DNA of 42,253 nt from contig CAYFPI010000011.1 of the NCBI GenBank assembly GCA_964344985.1, positions 1 through 42,253 on the forward strand, given 5' to 3'. The notes beneath the pieces are model-generated. The model did no database searches, had not been told where the DNA came from, and saw only the letters and a program-made list of their open reading frames with translations. The position numbers and the translations under genes are program-made. Of this stretch, positions 34,576 to 42,253 are shown piece after piece (the stretch's first letter is position 1; every line of letters begins with the position of its first letter). Source of the stretch: Thioglobus_A sp964344985 (lineage in GTDB: Bacteria; Pseudomonadota; Gammaproteobacteria; PS1; Pseudothioglobaceae).

Positions 34576-35573
34576 TGCCAACACTGGGGGAAATTTCTAA
34601 AGCAATTAATGCCACTGTTAAAGGTGATGATTTTTGCATTGTTGAGAGTGTTGCTAGTTGCAATAAAGCCAAGAAAAATCAACTAACTTATGTGGTTAGT
34701 AAAAAACACTTAGAAGCCCTTAAAAACACCAAAGCCAGTGCTGTTATTATTAGCTCATCTTTATTAGAATATTGCCCTACAAATGCACTTGTTGTTAATG
34801 ATGTTTATTTAGCTTTTGCAAAAGCAACACACTTGTTCAAACATAACAACACGCTAGCTCAAGGCATTCATTCAAGTGCTCAAATCAATAACACCACCAT
34901 TGGAGAAAATTGCAATATTGGTCAAAATACTGTTGTTGGAGTTGATTGTAGTATTGGTTCAAACGTTGTTATTGAAGATAATGTTGTTATTGGAAAAAAT
35001 ACTCATATTGCTTCAAATGTTACTGTTCTTAATAATTGTCAAATTGGTGACAACGTGGTCATTTCTCCAGGTGTTGTAATTGGATCTGAAGGTTTTGGAA
35101 ATGCGCGAGATGAAAATAAAAAATGGCATTCGATTGCTCATTTAGGTAAAGTGATTATCGGAAACAACATAACCATTGGTGCTAATACAACCATTGACAG
35201 AGGAACGCTGGAAGACACGCAGATTCATGATGGTGTTAGATTGGATAATTTGATTCATATTGCTCATAACGTTGTTGTTGGGCAAGATACTGCTATTGCG
35301 GCTAGTACAGGCATTGCTGGTTCTACTCGTATAGGAAAGCGCTGTATGATTGGCGGTATGGTTGGTATTGTGGGACACCTAAATATTTGTAATGATGTTA
35401 TTATCAATGCCAAGAGTACCGTTGATAAAGACATTGCTAAGCCGGGAGTCTACACTGGCATTGTGCCACTAATGAGTCACAAAACTTGGAAGAATGTTGG
35501 AATATGGCTCATAAAACTTGATAAAATCGCTAAACATTTAAATATTAAATTAAAAAATTTAAAAGGAAAATAA
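34575..35573 (+). CDS. lpxD: UDP-3-O-acylglucosamine N-acyltransferase LpxD
   Basis: Third enzyme of lipid A synthesis, adding the N-linked acyl chain from acyl-ACP. An N-terminal uridine-binding domain (about 1-95) is followed by a left-handed beta-helix of hexapeptide repeats such as IGENCN, IGQNTV, IGSNVV and IGKNTH. The catalytic His lies in LIHIAHNVVVG. A C-terminal helix closes the protein. Length 332 against 341 in E. coli. It uses the translationally coupled start at the end of skp. Confidence 0.95.
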   Translation: MPTLGEISKAINATVKGDDFCIVESVASCNKAKKNQLTYVVSKKHLEALKNTKASAVIISSSLLEYCPTNALVVNDVYLAFAKATHLFKHNNTLAQGIHSSAQINNTTIGENCNIGQNTVVGVDCSIGSNVVIEDNVVIGKNTHIASNVTVLNNCQIGDNVVISPGVVIGSEGFGNARDENKKWHSIAHLGKVIIGNNITIGANTTIDRGTLEDTQIHDGVRLDNLIHIAHNVVVGQDTAIAASTGIAGSTRIGKRCMIGGMVGIVGHLNICNDVIINAKSTVDKDIAKPGVYTGIVPLMSHKTWKNVGIWLIKLDKIAKHLNIKLKNLKGK

Positions 35574-35575
35574 CC

Positions 35576-36019
35576 ATGGAAATGAACATTAATGACGTTA
35601 AGAATTATTTACCTCATCGATATCCTTTTTTACTGATAGATCGTGTATTGGAGCTTGAAGTTGGAAAAACCTTGGTGGCGATTAAAAACGTTACTTTTAA
35701 CGAACCTCAATTTACCGGACACTTCCCTGCGCAGCCAATTATGCCAGGCGTTTTAATTGTTGAAGCATTGGCGCAAGCAACAGGAATTTTGGCATTTAAA
35801 TCAGAAGTTGGTAAGCCAATTGATGGTCAGATTTATATGTTAGTTGGTGTTGATAAAGTGCGCTTTAAACGCGTTGTTGAACCAGGTGATCAATTGCGTT
35901 TAGAGGTAGAAGTGATGACAGTTAAACGTGGCATGTGGAAGTTTAAGTGTAAAGCTTTGGTAGATGGAAAAACAGTAACAACAGCCGAGCTAATGTGCAC
36001 ACAAAAAGCAGCTGATTAA
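35576..36019 (+). CDS. fabZ: 3-hydroxyacyl-ACP dehydratase FabZ
   Basis: Hot-dog-fold dehydratase that converts 3-hydroxyacyl-ACP to trans-2-enoyl-ACP in fatty acid synthesis and so balances use of 3-hydroxyacyl-ACP with the lipid A branch. YLPHRYPFLLIDRV starts the core. H49 in GHFPAQPIMPG and E63 in VEALAQATG are the catalytic pair. Length 147 against 151 in E. coli. AAGGA lies upstream of the ATG at 35576; a second ATG two codons later is also possible. Confidence 0.97.
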   Translation: MEMNINDVKNYLPHRYPFLLIDRVLELEVGKTLVAIKNVTFNEPQFTGHFPAQPIMPGVLIVEALAQATGILAFKSEVGKPIDGQIYMLVGVDKVRFKRVVEPGDQLRLEVEVMTVKRGMWKFKCKALVDGKTVTTAELMCTQKAAD

Positions 36020-36032
36020 TCAATAAATTCTT

Positions 36033-36038
36033 GAGGAG
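36033..36038 (+). promoter_or_regulatory. Strong ribosome-binding site deciding the lpxA GTG start
   Basis: GAGGAG lies 6 bases before the GTG at 36045. It supports the non-ATG start of lpxA, in a genome region where many genes have no obvious site of this kind. Confidence 0.75.
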
Positions 36039-36044
36039 AATAGT

Positions 36045-36842
36045 GTGGCAATAGATCCAAGTGCAGTTATTGACCCTAGTGCAAAAATACATAAAAATGC
36101 AGAAATTTGCGCCTATGCTATTATTGGTGCAAATGTAGAAATCGGCTCCGGCACCATTGTAGAATCACACGCGGTAATTCAAGGCCCTACCAAAATCGGT
36201 AAAAACAACCACATTTACTCTTTTGCCTCCATTGGTGGTGACCCACAAGACATTACCTACGAAGATGGCCAAGAGTCTAATCTTGTTATTGGTAATGAGA
36301 ATTTAATTCGTGAATTTTGCACCATTAATCGCGGCACAGAAAAAGAAAAATCACTCACTCGAGTAGGCTCTAACAACATGTTAATGGCCTATGTGCACAT
36401 TGCTCATGATTGTGAGGTTGGCGATCATGTTATTATGTCTAACAACGCCTCCTTAGCAGGTCATGTTAAAGTGCATGACTGGGCAATTTTGGGTGGCTTT
36501 ACCTTGGTAAAACAATTCTGCATGATTGGCATGCATACTTATATCGGTATGGGTTGTCATGTCAATAAAGACATTCCGGCTTATATGGTAGCTTCAGGGT
36601 CGCAAACACGCGTACGTAGTATTAATGCAGAAGGTATGCGTAGACGTGGTTTTTCATCAAGCTCTATTGCTTCAATCAAACGTGCCTTTAAGATTGTATA
36701 TCGCGAGTCTACTGGACGACTACTTGATCAAATGCTAAATGAATTAGAAGCCTCTGAGGCTGATTCACCTGAAGTAATGCAGTTTGTTAAATGTATTCGC
36801 AGTTCAAAAGTGGGTATTATGCGCGGTCCTGTGGAGGAGTAA
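36045..36842 (+). CDS. lpxA: UDP-N-acetylglucosamine O-acyltransferase LpxA
   Basis: First enzyme of lipid A synthesis, moving 3-hydroxyacyl from ACP to UDP-GlcNAc. Left-handed beta-helix of hexapeptide repeats, with ASIGGDPQDITYEDG and INRGTEKEKSLTRVG as family blocks. H121 in VHIAHDCEVG is the equivalent of catalytic E. coli His125. A C-terminal helical domain follows from about 195. Length 265 against 262. It starts at a GTG with a strong upstream ribosome-binding site. In E. coli lpxB comes next; here murJ does. Confidence 0.96.
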   Translation: MAIDPSAVIDPSAKIHKNAEICAYAIIGANVEIGSGTIVESHAVIQGPTKIGKNNHIYSFASIGGDPQDITYEDGQESNLVIGNENLIREFCTINRGTEKEKSLTRVGSNNMLMAYVHIAHDCEVGDHVIMSNNASLAGHVKVHDWAILGGFTLVKQFCMIGMHTYIGMGCHVNKDIPAYMVASGSQTRVRSINAEGMRRRGFSSSSIASIKRAFKIVYRESTGRLLDQMLNELEASEADSPEVMQFVKCIRSSKVGIMRGPVEE

Positions 36843-36859
36843 TCCAGCTTTAGCTTTGT

Positions 36860-38397
36860 ATGGATAAATCCTTTTTAAAGTCTAGTGCTGTAGTCACTAT
36901 CATGACTTTTATTTCACGTATTTTAGGCCTTGTGCGTGATTATTTTATTGCTCGCTATTTCGGTGCTAATGGCTTAACTGACGCTTTTCTAGTTGCATTC
37001 AGAATTCCTAATTTTTTAAGACGTCTTTTTGGTGAAGGCGCCTTCTCTCAAGCATTTGTACCAATTCTTGCTGATGCTAAAGCCAATCAATCTGAAGCTG
37101 AGGTTCAACAAGTTATTAACCATATAGGTACTAAATTTTTAACAGTATTGGTTATTATTACTTTAATAGCCGTTGTGGCTGCGCCCGTTATTATCTTTAT
37201 GTTTGCCTGGGGTTTTTATTTCGATGAAGACCTGACTAAATTTAATTTAGCATCAGACATGCTTAGAATCACTTTTCCTTACTTGTTGCTTATTTCACTC
37301 ACAGCCTTTGCCGGCAGTATTTTAAATACTTATGATAAATTTGCAGTGCCTGCATTTACACCTGTGCTATTAAATATATCTATGATTTTAAGCGCTGTTT
37401 ATCTTTCCAATCATCTTGAAACCCCTATTATGGCGCTAGCTTGGGGAGTTTTTATCGGAGGTGTTTTACAGCTTTTATTTCAACTTCCTTTTTTAATAAA
37501 ATTACGCAAACTACCTAAACTGGTCAAAGGTTATCATGATTCTGTCGGGGTTTTAAAAAAACGCATGTTGCCAGCTTTATTCGGTGTATCGGTATCTCAA
37601 ATTAATTTACTAATTGACACCATGGTTGCATCGTTACTGGTTAGTGGTAGCGTATCTTGGTTGTATTATTCTGATCGTTTGCTTGAGTTACCACTGGCAC
37701 TAATTGGTATTGCGCTTGCAACCGTTGCTCTTGCTAAACTTAGTAATCACCATGCCAATAAAGATCATGAAAAATTTACATCTACCATTGATTATGCACT
37801 AAAAATTGGCATTATTTTAGGAATTCCTGCTTGCATAGGGCTGGTTCTTTTAGCTGAGCCTTTGATGATTACTTTGTTTCAATATGATCAATTTGATGCT
37901 TTTGCTGCTCATCAATCCTCCTTAAGCTTGATTGCTTATGGATTAGGATTAATGGCGTTTATTTTTGTTAAAGTTTTAGCACCGGTATTTTTATCTAGAG
38001 GTGATACTAAAACGCCAGTCAAGGTAGGCATTGTTGCTATGACATCTAATGTATTTTTAAATGTGCTCTTTGCTTATTATTTTGCCCATGTAGGTTTGGC
38101 TATTGCCACTTCAATCTCTGCACTGATTAATGCACTTCTGCTTTATTACTATTTAAATAAAAGCAATATTTATGCTGCTAATAAAAATTTTAAAAAAATG
38201 CTATTTAAAGTTTTAGTGGCAAGCTTTATAATGATTGTCTTTATTTTATTGTTTAATTTAGATATTCAATCGTATTTAGATATGCAGGCTTTTTCANNNN
38301 NNNNNNAATAATATCGCTTACAAGTGTTATTGTGCCAGCCGCATTAATTTATTTTATCAGTCTAAAAATTTTAGGCGTAACCACAAGCAGACTATGA
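36860..38397 (+). CDS. murJ: Lipid II flippase MurJ, interrupted by an assembly gap
   Basis: Polytopic MOP-family protein that moves the peptidoglycan precursor lipid II to the periplasmic face. The N-terminus has SSAVVTIMTFISRILGLVRD, and GLTDAFLVAFRIPNFLRRLF-type sequence with GEGAFSQAFVP is the family hallmark. 479 codons can be read before the N run at 38297-38306, and 29 after it, ending LKILGVTTSRL at a TGA at 38395-38397. Together this is close to the 511 residues of E. coli MurJ. With exactly 10 Ns the two parts are out of frame; a true gap length of 2 modulo 3 would restore one frame, so I treat this as an assembly artefact and not a pseudogene. The stop overlaps the next start by four bases (ATGA). 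Confidence 0.9.
38297..38306. other. Assembly gap (10 Ns)
   Basis: A run of exactly ten Ns inside murJ. Ten is a common placeholder for a join of uncertain length, and the reading frames on either side disagree if it is taken literally. Confidence 0.98.
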
Positions 38398-38663
38398 ATA
38401 CCGTACAATGTATCAAACTTAATCAAGAACTAGAAGCATTAGATCGTGCGCCCTATCCTGGTGAATTAGGTCAAAGAATTCTAAATAACGTTTCTAAAGA
38501 AGCCTGGCAACTATGGTTGGACCATCAAACCATGTTAATTAATGAAAATAACCTTAGCATGATGGATGCAAATGCTCAAAGTTACCTTAAAGAGCAAATG
38601 GATAAGTTTTTCTTTTCTGAAGAAGGCGCTGATAATATTCAAGGCTATACTCCACAAAAATAA
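38394..38663 (+). CDS. yggX: Fe(2+)-trafficking / oxidative-damage protection protein YggX
   Basis: Small cytoplasmic protein (89 residues, E. coli 91) that protects Fe-S clusters and may shuttle iron. Hallmarks: C6 near the N-terminus, APYPGELGQRI, SKEAWQLWLDHQTMLINE and the C-terminal IQGYTP. In E. coli it neighbours mutY; here it is coupled to murJ by a 4-base overlap and to gmk by one base (TAATG). Confidence 0.94.
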   Translation: MNTVQCIKLNQELEALDRAPYPGELGQRILNNVSKEAWQLWLDHQTMLINENNLSMMDANAQSYLKEQMDKFFFSEEGADNIQGYTPQK

Positions 38664-39268
38664 TGGCTAATTTATTTATTGTTGCTGCACCTTCTGGTTG
38701 TGGAAAAACATCACTGGTTAAAGCGCTCATTGAAAAAACTAACAATTTATGTGTATCTATTTCCCACACTACTAGAGAGGCTAGGCCAGGAGAGGTTCAT
38801 GGGAAAAACTACTTTTTCGTCTCTAAAGAAGAGTTTAATCAGATCAAAGATAGTGATGGATTTATAGAGTCAGCCCAAGTGTTTGATAATTATTATGGTA
38901 GTGCTAAACAAACAGTATCTGATCTACTTCAAAGTGACAGCGATGTTATTTTGGAAATTGATTGGCAAGGTGCCAGACAAGTTAAAAAAAGCTTTAAAAA
39001 TGCCATTGGTATATTCATACTCCCCCCTTCTGAAGAAGCGCTTAGAGATAGACTAACAGATCGTGGTCAAGACGATAAAAGCATTATTGACAGAAGAATG
39101 CGAGATGCGGTTAGTGAGATGAAGCATTATAATGAGTTTGATTATTTGGTTATTAATGATAATTTTGAAATTGCACTTAATGATTTATCTAGCATTATCC
39201 TCTCTCAACGCTTAAGCTTATCTGAACAAACAAACAAACACAAGCAGTTGCTTAACTCATTGATTTAA
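38663..39268 (+). CDS. gmk: Guanylate kinase
   Basis: Phosphorylates GMP to GDP with ATP. The P-loop is APSGCGKTSL (9-18). The GMP-binding region reads SISHTTREARPGEVHGKNYFF, cited here by its core TTREARPGE, and the lid carries RLTDRGQDD and IDRRM. Length 201 against 207 in E. coli. Its 3' end contains the -35 box of the apparent rpoH promoter. Confidence 0.96.
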   Translation: MANLFIVAAPSGCGKTSLVKALIEKTNNLCVSISHTTREARPGEVHGKNYFFVSKEEFNQIKDSDGFIESAQVFDNYYGSAKQTVSDLLQSDSDVILEIDWQGARQVKKSFKNAIGIFILPPSEEALRDRLTDRGQDDKSIIDRRMRDAVSEMKHYNEFDYLVINDNFEIALNDLSSIILSQRLSLSEQTNKHKQLLNSLI

Positions 39269-39276
39269 CCTATAAT
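39248..39276 (+). promoter_or_regulatory. Sigma-70-type promoter for rpoH
   Basis: TTGCTT (39248-39253) and a perfect TATAAT (39271-39276) are separated by exactly 17 bases. The -35 lies in the last codons of gmk and the -10 starts 3 bases after its stop. Transcription would begin near 39283, giving a leader of about 33 bases before the rpoH ATG. Confidence 0.6.
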
Positions 39277-39315
39277 ATTCGCTACTAGTAATATTAACGA
39301 TTTATTGTTTATTAA

Positions 39316-40158
39316 ATGTCACCAGAGTTAGTCCTACCACTTTCAGCCAATAATAGCGCTTTAGAGGTACAAAAATACCCACCAATATTAAGCGCTGAAG
39401 AAGAACACGATTTGGCTGTTAAATTATACGAAAATCATGATTTAAGTGCTGCTAGGCAGTTAGTCTTATCACATATGCGTTTTGTTGCTTTTATTGCCCA
39501 TGGCTATAAAGGTTACGGCCTTGAGCAGGCTGACCTTATCCAAGAAGGCACCATTGGTCTAATGAAAGCTGTTAAGAAATTTAACCCTTATAAAAAAGTA
39601 AGGCTGGCTTCATTTGCGGTTTATTGGATTCGCGCAGAAATTCACGAATTTATCTTTAAAAATTGGAAAATTGTTAAAGTTGCTACAACCAAAGCACAAC
39701 GAAAATTATTCTTCAAACTAAAACAAGCAAAAGCTCAAATTTATCAATCATTAAATAATGATCAAGCAGATCAAATTGCAAAAGATTTGGGTGTGCGTCG
39801 TAAAGATGTTTTGGAAATGGAATCCAGATTACAGTTTAATGATGTTGCTTTTGAAAATTCTGACGATGAAGATTCGAATGCGCCAGAACAATATCTAACT
39901 AATGAGAACACACAAACACCGGAGCAAATACTACTGGTAGATGATTCTCAAAAAAATCAACAACAACAGTTGTACACAGCTCTTTCTTCACTTGATGAAA
40001 GAAGTTTGGATATTTTGCAATCTAGGTACTTGAAAGAGCAAAAAACAACCCTACATACTCTAGCAGACAAGTATGGTGTTTCTGCTGAGCGGGTTCGTCA
40101 ACTTGAAAACAAAGCCATGCAAAAACTTAAGGAAAATCTTCAGGCGCAAGCTAAGTAA
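39316..40158 (+). CDS. rpoH: Heat-shock sigma factor RpoH (sigma-32)
   Basis: Alternative sigma factor that directs RNA polymerase to heat-shock promoters. Region 2 is clear in LIQEGTIGLMKAVKKF and KVRLASFAVYWIRAEIHEFI, the RpoH box follows as QRKLFFKLK, and region 4 has LADKYGVSAERVRQLENKAM. Length 280 against 284 in E. coli, complete. There is no purine-rich ribosome-binding site in front of the ATG; the leader is AT-rich, so translation may be weak or structure-controlled. groES-groEL follow directly downstream. Confidence 0.95.
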   Translation: MSPELVLPLSANNSALEVQKYPPILSAEEEHDLAVKLYENHDLSAARQLVLSHMRFVAFIAHGYKGYGLEQADLIQEGTIGLMKAVKKFNPYKKVRLASFAVYWIRAEIHEFIFKNWKIVKVATTKAQRKLFFKLKQAKAQIYQSLNNDQADQIAKDLGVRRKDVLEMESRLQFNDVAFENSDDEDSNAPEQYLTNENTQTPEQILLVDDSQKNQQQQLYTALSSLDERSLDILQSRYLKEQKTTLHTLADKYGVSAERVRQLENKAMQKLKENLQAQAK

Positions 40159-40168
40159 GTTTTACTCT

Positions 40169-40197
40169 TAAGCTTTAGTTAAGCTTATTGTTTTTTA
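40169..40197 (+). terminator. Possible weak terminator or attenuator between rpoH and groES
   Basis: TAAGCTT (40169-40175) and AAGCTTA (40181-40187) form a 7-bp stem around a 5-base loop, followed by a T-rich run at 40188-40197. Only two of the seven pairs are G-C, so it is weak and could allow partial read-through from rpoH into groESL. Confidence 0.35.
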
Positions 40198-40221
40198 CCA
40201 TTTTACCAACCAGGAGAAAAG

Positions 40222-40509
40222 ATGAACATCCATCCAACACGTGATCGCGTGATCATTCGTAGAACACAAGAAGAAAAAACAACACAAAGCGGTTTAATCA
40301 TTCCAGATTCAGCTACCGAGAAGCCTTCTCGTGGCGAGGTTGTGGCTGCAGGCACAGGCAGAGTAACTGACTCTGGCACTACAGTTGCTATGGAAGTATC
40401 AGTAGGTGATCAAGTATTGTTTGGTCAATTTGCTGGCACTGAGATCAAGGCTGATGGCGAGACACTCTTAGTGATGAGTGAATCAGACATTGTTGCAATT
40501 ATTAAGTAA
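40222..40509 (+). CDS. groES: Co-chaperonin GroES
   Basis: Seven-fold lid of the GroEL chamber. The N-terminus NIHPTRDRVIIRR, the mobile loop region EEKTTQSGLIIPDSATEKPS and the C-terminal DIVAIIK are classic. Length 95 against 97 in E. coli. AGGAGA at 40212-40217 is a strong ribosome-binding site, 4 bases before the ATG. I see no CIRCE inverted repeat and no clear sigma-32 promoter in the 63-bp upstream spacer; a heat-shock promoter, if present, may lie inside rpoH. Confidence 0.98.
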   Translation: MNIHPTRDRVIIRRTQEEKTTQSGLIIPDSATEKPSRGEVVAAGTGRVTDSGTTVAMEVSVGDQVLFGQFAGTEIKADGETLLVMSESDIVAIIK

Positions 40510-40523
40510 AGGAGAGATACATT

Positions 40524-42158
40524 ATGTCAGCAAAAGATATTAAATTTGGATCAGACGCTAGGAACTTAATGCTAGATGGCGTTAACCTACTTGCAAATGC
40601 TGTAAAGGTAACCTTAGGCCCTAAAGGTAGAAACGTTGTACTAGACAAATCATATGGTGGCCCTACCATTACTAAAGACGGTGTATCTGTAGCACAAGAG
40701 ATCTCACTGGAAGATAAATTTGAGAACATGGGTGCACAAATGGTTAAGGAAGTAGCCTCTAAAACCAATGACATCGCCGGTGATGGCACAACCACTGCAA
40801 CCGTACTTGCCCAAGCATTAGTGGTTGAAGGTGTTAAGTCAGTTGCTGCTGGCATGAACCCTATGGATCTTAAGCGCGGTATTGATAAAGCAACTAATGC
40901 TGCTGTTGATGCACTACGTGAACTCTCACAACCTTGTGATGACACTAAGGCCATTGCTCAAGTAGGTACCATCTCTGCAAACTCTGATGCGTCAGTAGGT
41001 GATATTATTGCACAAGCCATGGAGAGAGTTGGTAAAGCAGGTGTTATTACTGTTGAAGAAGGCTCAGGCTTTGAGAATGAACTAGACGTGGTTGAAGGCA
41101 TGCAGTTTGATCGTGGTTACCTATCACCTTACTTTGTTAATAATCAAGATACCATGAGTGCTGATCTTGATATGCCTTATATTCTTTTACATGATGCAAA
41201 GATCTCTAACATTCGTGATTTGCTACCAACATTAGAATTGGCACAAAAATCATCTCGTCCAGTGCTTATCATTGCAGAAGACATTGAAGGTGAAGCATTA
41301 GCAACACTAGTGGTTAACAACATGCGCGGTATTGTTAAAGTAGCAGCAGTTAAAGCACCAGGTTTTGGTGATCGTCGTAAAGCCATCTTACAAGACCTAG
41401 CGGTTCTTACTGGTGGTACGGTTATCTCTGAAGAGGTTGGCTTGTCACTAGAAGCAGTAACTGAAGAACACTTAGGTGGTGCTAAGCGTGTTGAAGTAGG
41501 TAAAGAGAACACAGTAGTGGTTGATGGTGCTGGTACTAAAGATGCCATTGATTCACGTGTTGCTCAAATCAAAGCACAAATTGAAACCACAACTTCTGAG
41601 TATGACAAAGAAAAACTACTTGAGCGCCTAGCGAAGCTATCAGGTGGTGTTGCTGTAATTAAAGTAGGTGCAGCCACTGAAGTTGCCATGAAAGAAAAGA
41701 AAGACCGTGTGGATGATGCCTTGCATGCAACCCGTGCTGCTGTTGAAGAAGGCGTGGTACCAGGTGGTGGTGTTGCCCTAGTACGTGCAATCAGTGCACT
41801 GGCTGATCTTAAAGGTGACAATCATGACCAAGACATTGGTATTGCATTAACTAAGCGTGCAATGGAAGCGCCTCTAAGACAAATCGTAACTAACGGTGGC
41901 GGTGAAGCATCAGTTGTATTAAATGAAGTTGCTAACGCAACAGGTAACCATGGTTACAATGCTGGTAGTGAGCAGTACGGAGATATGCTTGAGATGGGTA
42001 TCTTAGATCCAACTAAAGTAACTCGCGCTGCGCTGCAACACGCAGCAAGCATCTCAGGACTAATGATTACTACTGAGGCGATGATTACTGACATCCCGCA
42101 AGAAGCACCACCAGCTGCAGCTGCGCCTGATATGGGTGGTATGGGTGGAATGATGTAA
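40524..42158 (+). CDS. groEL: Chaperonin GroEL
   Basis: ATP-driven 60-kDa chaperonin of double seven-subunit rings. AKDIKFGSDARNLMLDGVN at the N-terminus, the ATP-binding GDGTTTATVLAQ, the apical SPYFVNNQDTM and the C-terminal Gly-Met tail (MGGMGGMM) identify it. Length 544 against 548 in E. coli. GGAG about 10 bases before the ATG is a good ribosome-binding site; the gene starts 14 bp after groES. Reading is intact and its codon choice looks tuned for high expression compared with neighbours. Confidence 0.99.
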   Translation: MSAKDIKFGSDARNLMLDGVNLLANAVKVTLGPKGRNVVLDKSYGGPTITKDGVSVAQEISLEDKFENMGAQMVKEVASKTNDIAGDGTTTATVLAQALVVEGVKSVAAGMNPMDLKRGIDKATNAAVDALRELSQPCDDTKAIAQVGTISANSDASVGDIIAQAMERVGKAGVITVEEGSGFENELDVVEGMQFDRGYLSPYFVNNQDTMSADLDMPYILLHDAKISNIRDLLPTLELAQKSSRPVLIIAEDIEGEALATLVVNNMRGIVKVAAVKAPGFGDRRKAILQDLAVLTGGTVISEEVGLSLEAVTEEHLGGAKRVEVGKENTVVVDGAGTKDAIDSRVAQIKAQIETTTSEYDKEKLLERLAKLSGGVAVIKVGAATEVAMKEKKDRVDDALHATRAAVEEGVVPGGGVALVRAISALADLKGDNHDQDIGIALTKRAMEAPLRQIVTNGGGEASVVLNEVANATGNHGYNAGSEQYGDMLEMGILDPTKVTRAALQHAASISGLMITTEAMITDIPQEAPPAAAAPDMGGMGGMM

Positions 42159-42218
42159 CACCCCAAGCCTAAGTTAAGTTAGCTTAATCCAATAAACAGA
42201 CTTAAGCTACTTGGTGTT
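42157..42218 (+). repeat. Structured leader to the groEL terminator (imperfect inverted repeat)
   Basis: AACACC..AAG at 42157-42167 (with a two-base bulge) can pair with CTTGGTGTT at 42210-42218, and inside it TAGCTTAA (42180-42187) pairs with TTAAGCTA (42202-42209). It would form a bulged stem in the 3' UTR starting at the groEL stop codon and ending before the terminator. Function unknown. Confidence 0.4.
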
Positions 42219-42225
42219 AAGTAAT

Positions 42226-42252
42226 AAAAAGCCCCATTTTATGGGGCTTTTT
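42226..42252 (+). terminator. Rho-independent terminator after groEL
   Basis: GCCCCAT (42231-42237) pairs with ATGGGGC (42241-42247) around a 3-base loop, extended by flanking A5 and T5 and ending in a T run at the window edge. Strong GC-rich stem, as expected for a highly expressed operon. Confidence 0.9.
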
Positions 42253-42253
42253 T

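Noticed and set aside
36860..38397. murJ as a pseudogene
   Set aside because: The only disruption is the 10-N placeholder. Both flanks read as intact MurJ and the total length matches the family.
40159..40221. CIRCE or sigma-32 control element before groES
   Set aside because: No TTAGCACTC/GAGTGCTAA repeat and no CTTGAA with CCCCAT-type pair could be found; only a weak hairpin is present.
1..42253. CRISPR arrays, tRNA or rRNA genes, transposases, integrases or attachment sites
   Set aside because: No regularly spaced repeats, cloverleaf-type sequences, rRNA cores or mobile-element proteins were seen on either strand.

Overview
The window is AT-rich, gene-dense chromosomal DNA from a gammaproteobacterium. 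It carries 37 protein-coding genes, no tRNA, rRNA, CRISPR array or insertion sequence that I can see, and one 10-N assembly gap (38297-38306). Gene content and order (hflK-hflC-hisZ-purA-rnr, lptD-surA, ybeD-lipB-lipA, pdxA-rsmA-apaG-apaH, rseP-bamA-skp-lpxD-fabZ-lpxA, rpoH) are gammaproteobacterial. Low GC, very short intergenic spaces, many starts without a clear Shine-Dalgarno sequence, and an NnrS/hemerythrin cluster would fit a streamlined marine lineage such as the SUP05/Thioglobus/thiotrophic-symbiont group. That placement is an inference, not shown by a diagnostic gene here.

Layout. 98-6564 (minus): an hflK-hflC-hisZ-purA-rnr run covering membrane-protease control, histidine and purine synthesis and RNA decay. 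6703-10545 (plus): lptD, a one-parvulin-domain surA and rlmB. 10554-14568 (minus): a tightly overlapped four-gene unit of MoxR-type AAA+ ATPase, NnrS membrane protein, hemerythrin-like protein and a metallopeptidase-like/VWA protein. 14633-16483 (plus): ybeD, lipB and lipA for protein lipoylation. 16595-26051: two complete adaptor-plus-permease RND efflux pairs facing each other tail to tail around a 361-bp spacer with two terminators. 26269-29161 (plus): pdxA-rsmA-apaG-apaH, ending in a stop-codon overlap with convergent dapF (29158-29964, minus). 30055-38397 (plus): a DUF971 gene, then rseP-bamA-skp-lpxD-fabZ-lpxA-murJ for outer-membrane and envelope assembly, with the assembly gap inside murJ. 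38394-42158 (plus): yggX, gmk, rpoH, groES, groEL.

How they work together. Envelope biogenesis dominates: LptD, SurA, BamA and Skp insert or escort outer-membrane parts; LpxA, LpxD and FabZ supply lipid A and fatty acids; MurJ flips lipid II; RseP and HflKC control proteolysis. RpoH lies immediately upstream of groESL, so the heat-shock sigma factor neighbours a classic target operon.

The points most worth a second look are (1) the MoxR/NnrS/hemerythrin/VWA operon, which looks like an ATPase-driven maturation or repair module tied to NO or O2 chemistry; (2) the inverted RND pair, whose permease genes share patches of nearly perfect nucleotide identity, suggesting gene conversion; (3) an Asp-to-Asn change in the proton-relay pair of only one of the two permeases; and (4) a Met-rich loop where the adaptor hairpin tip should be.
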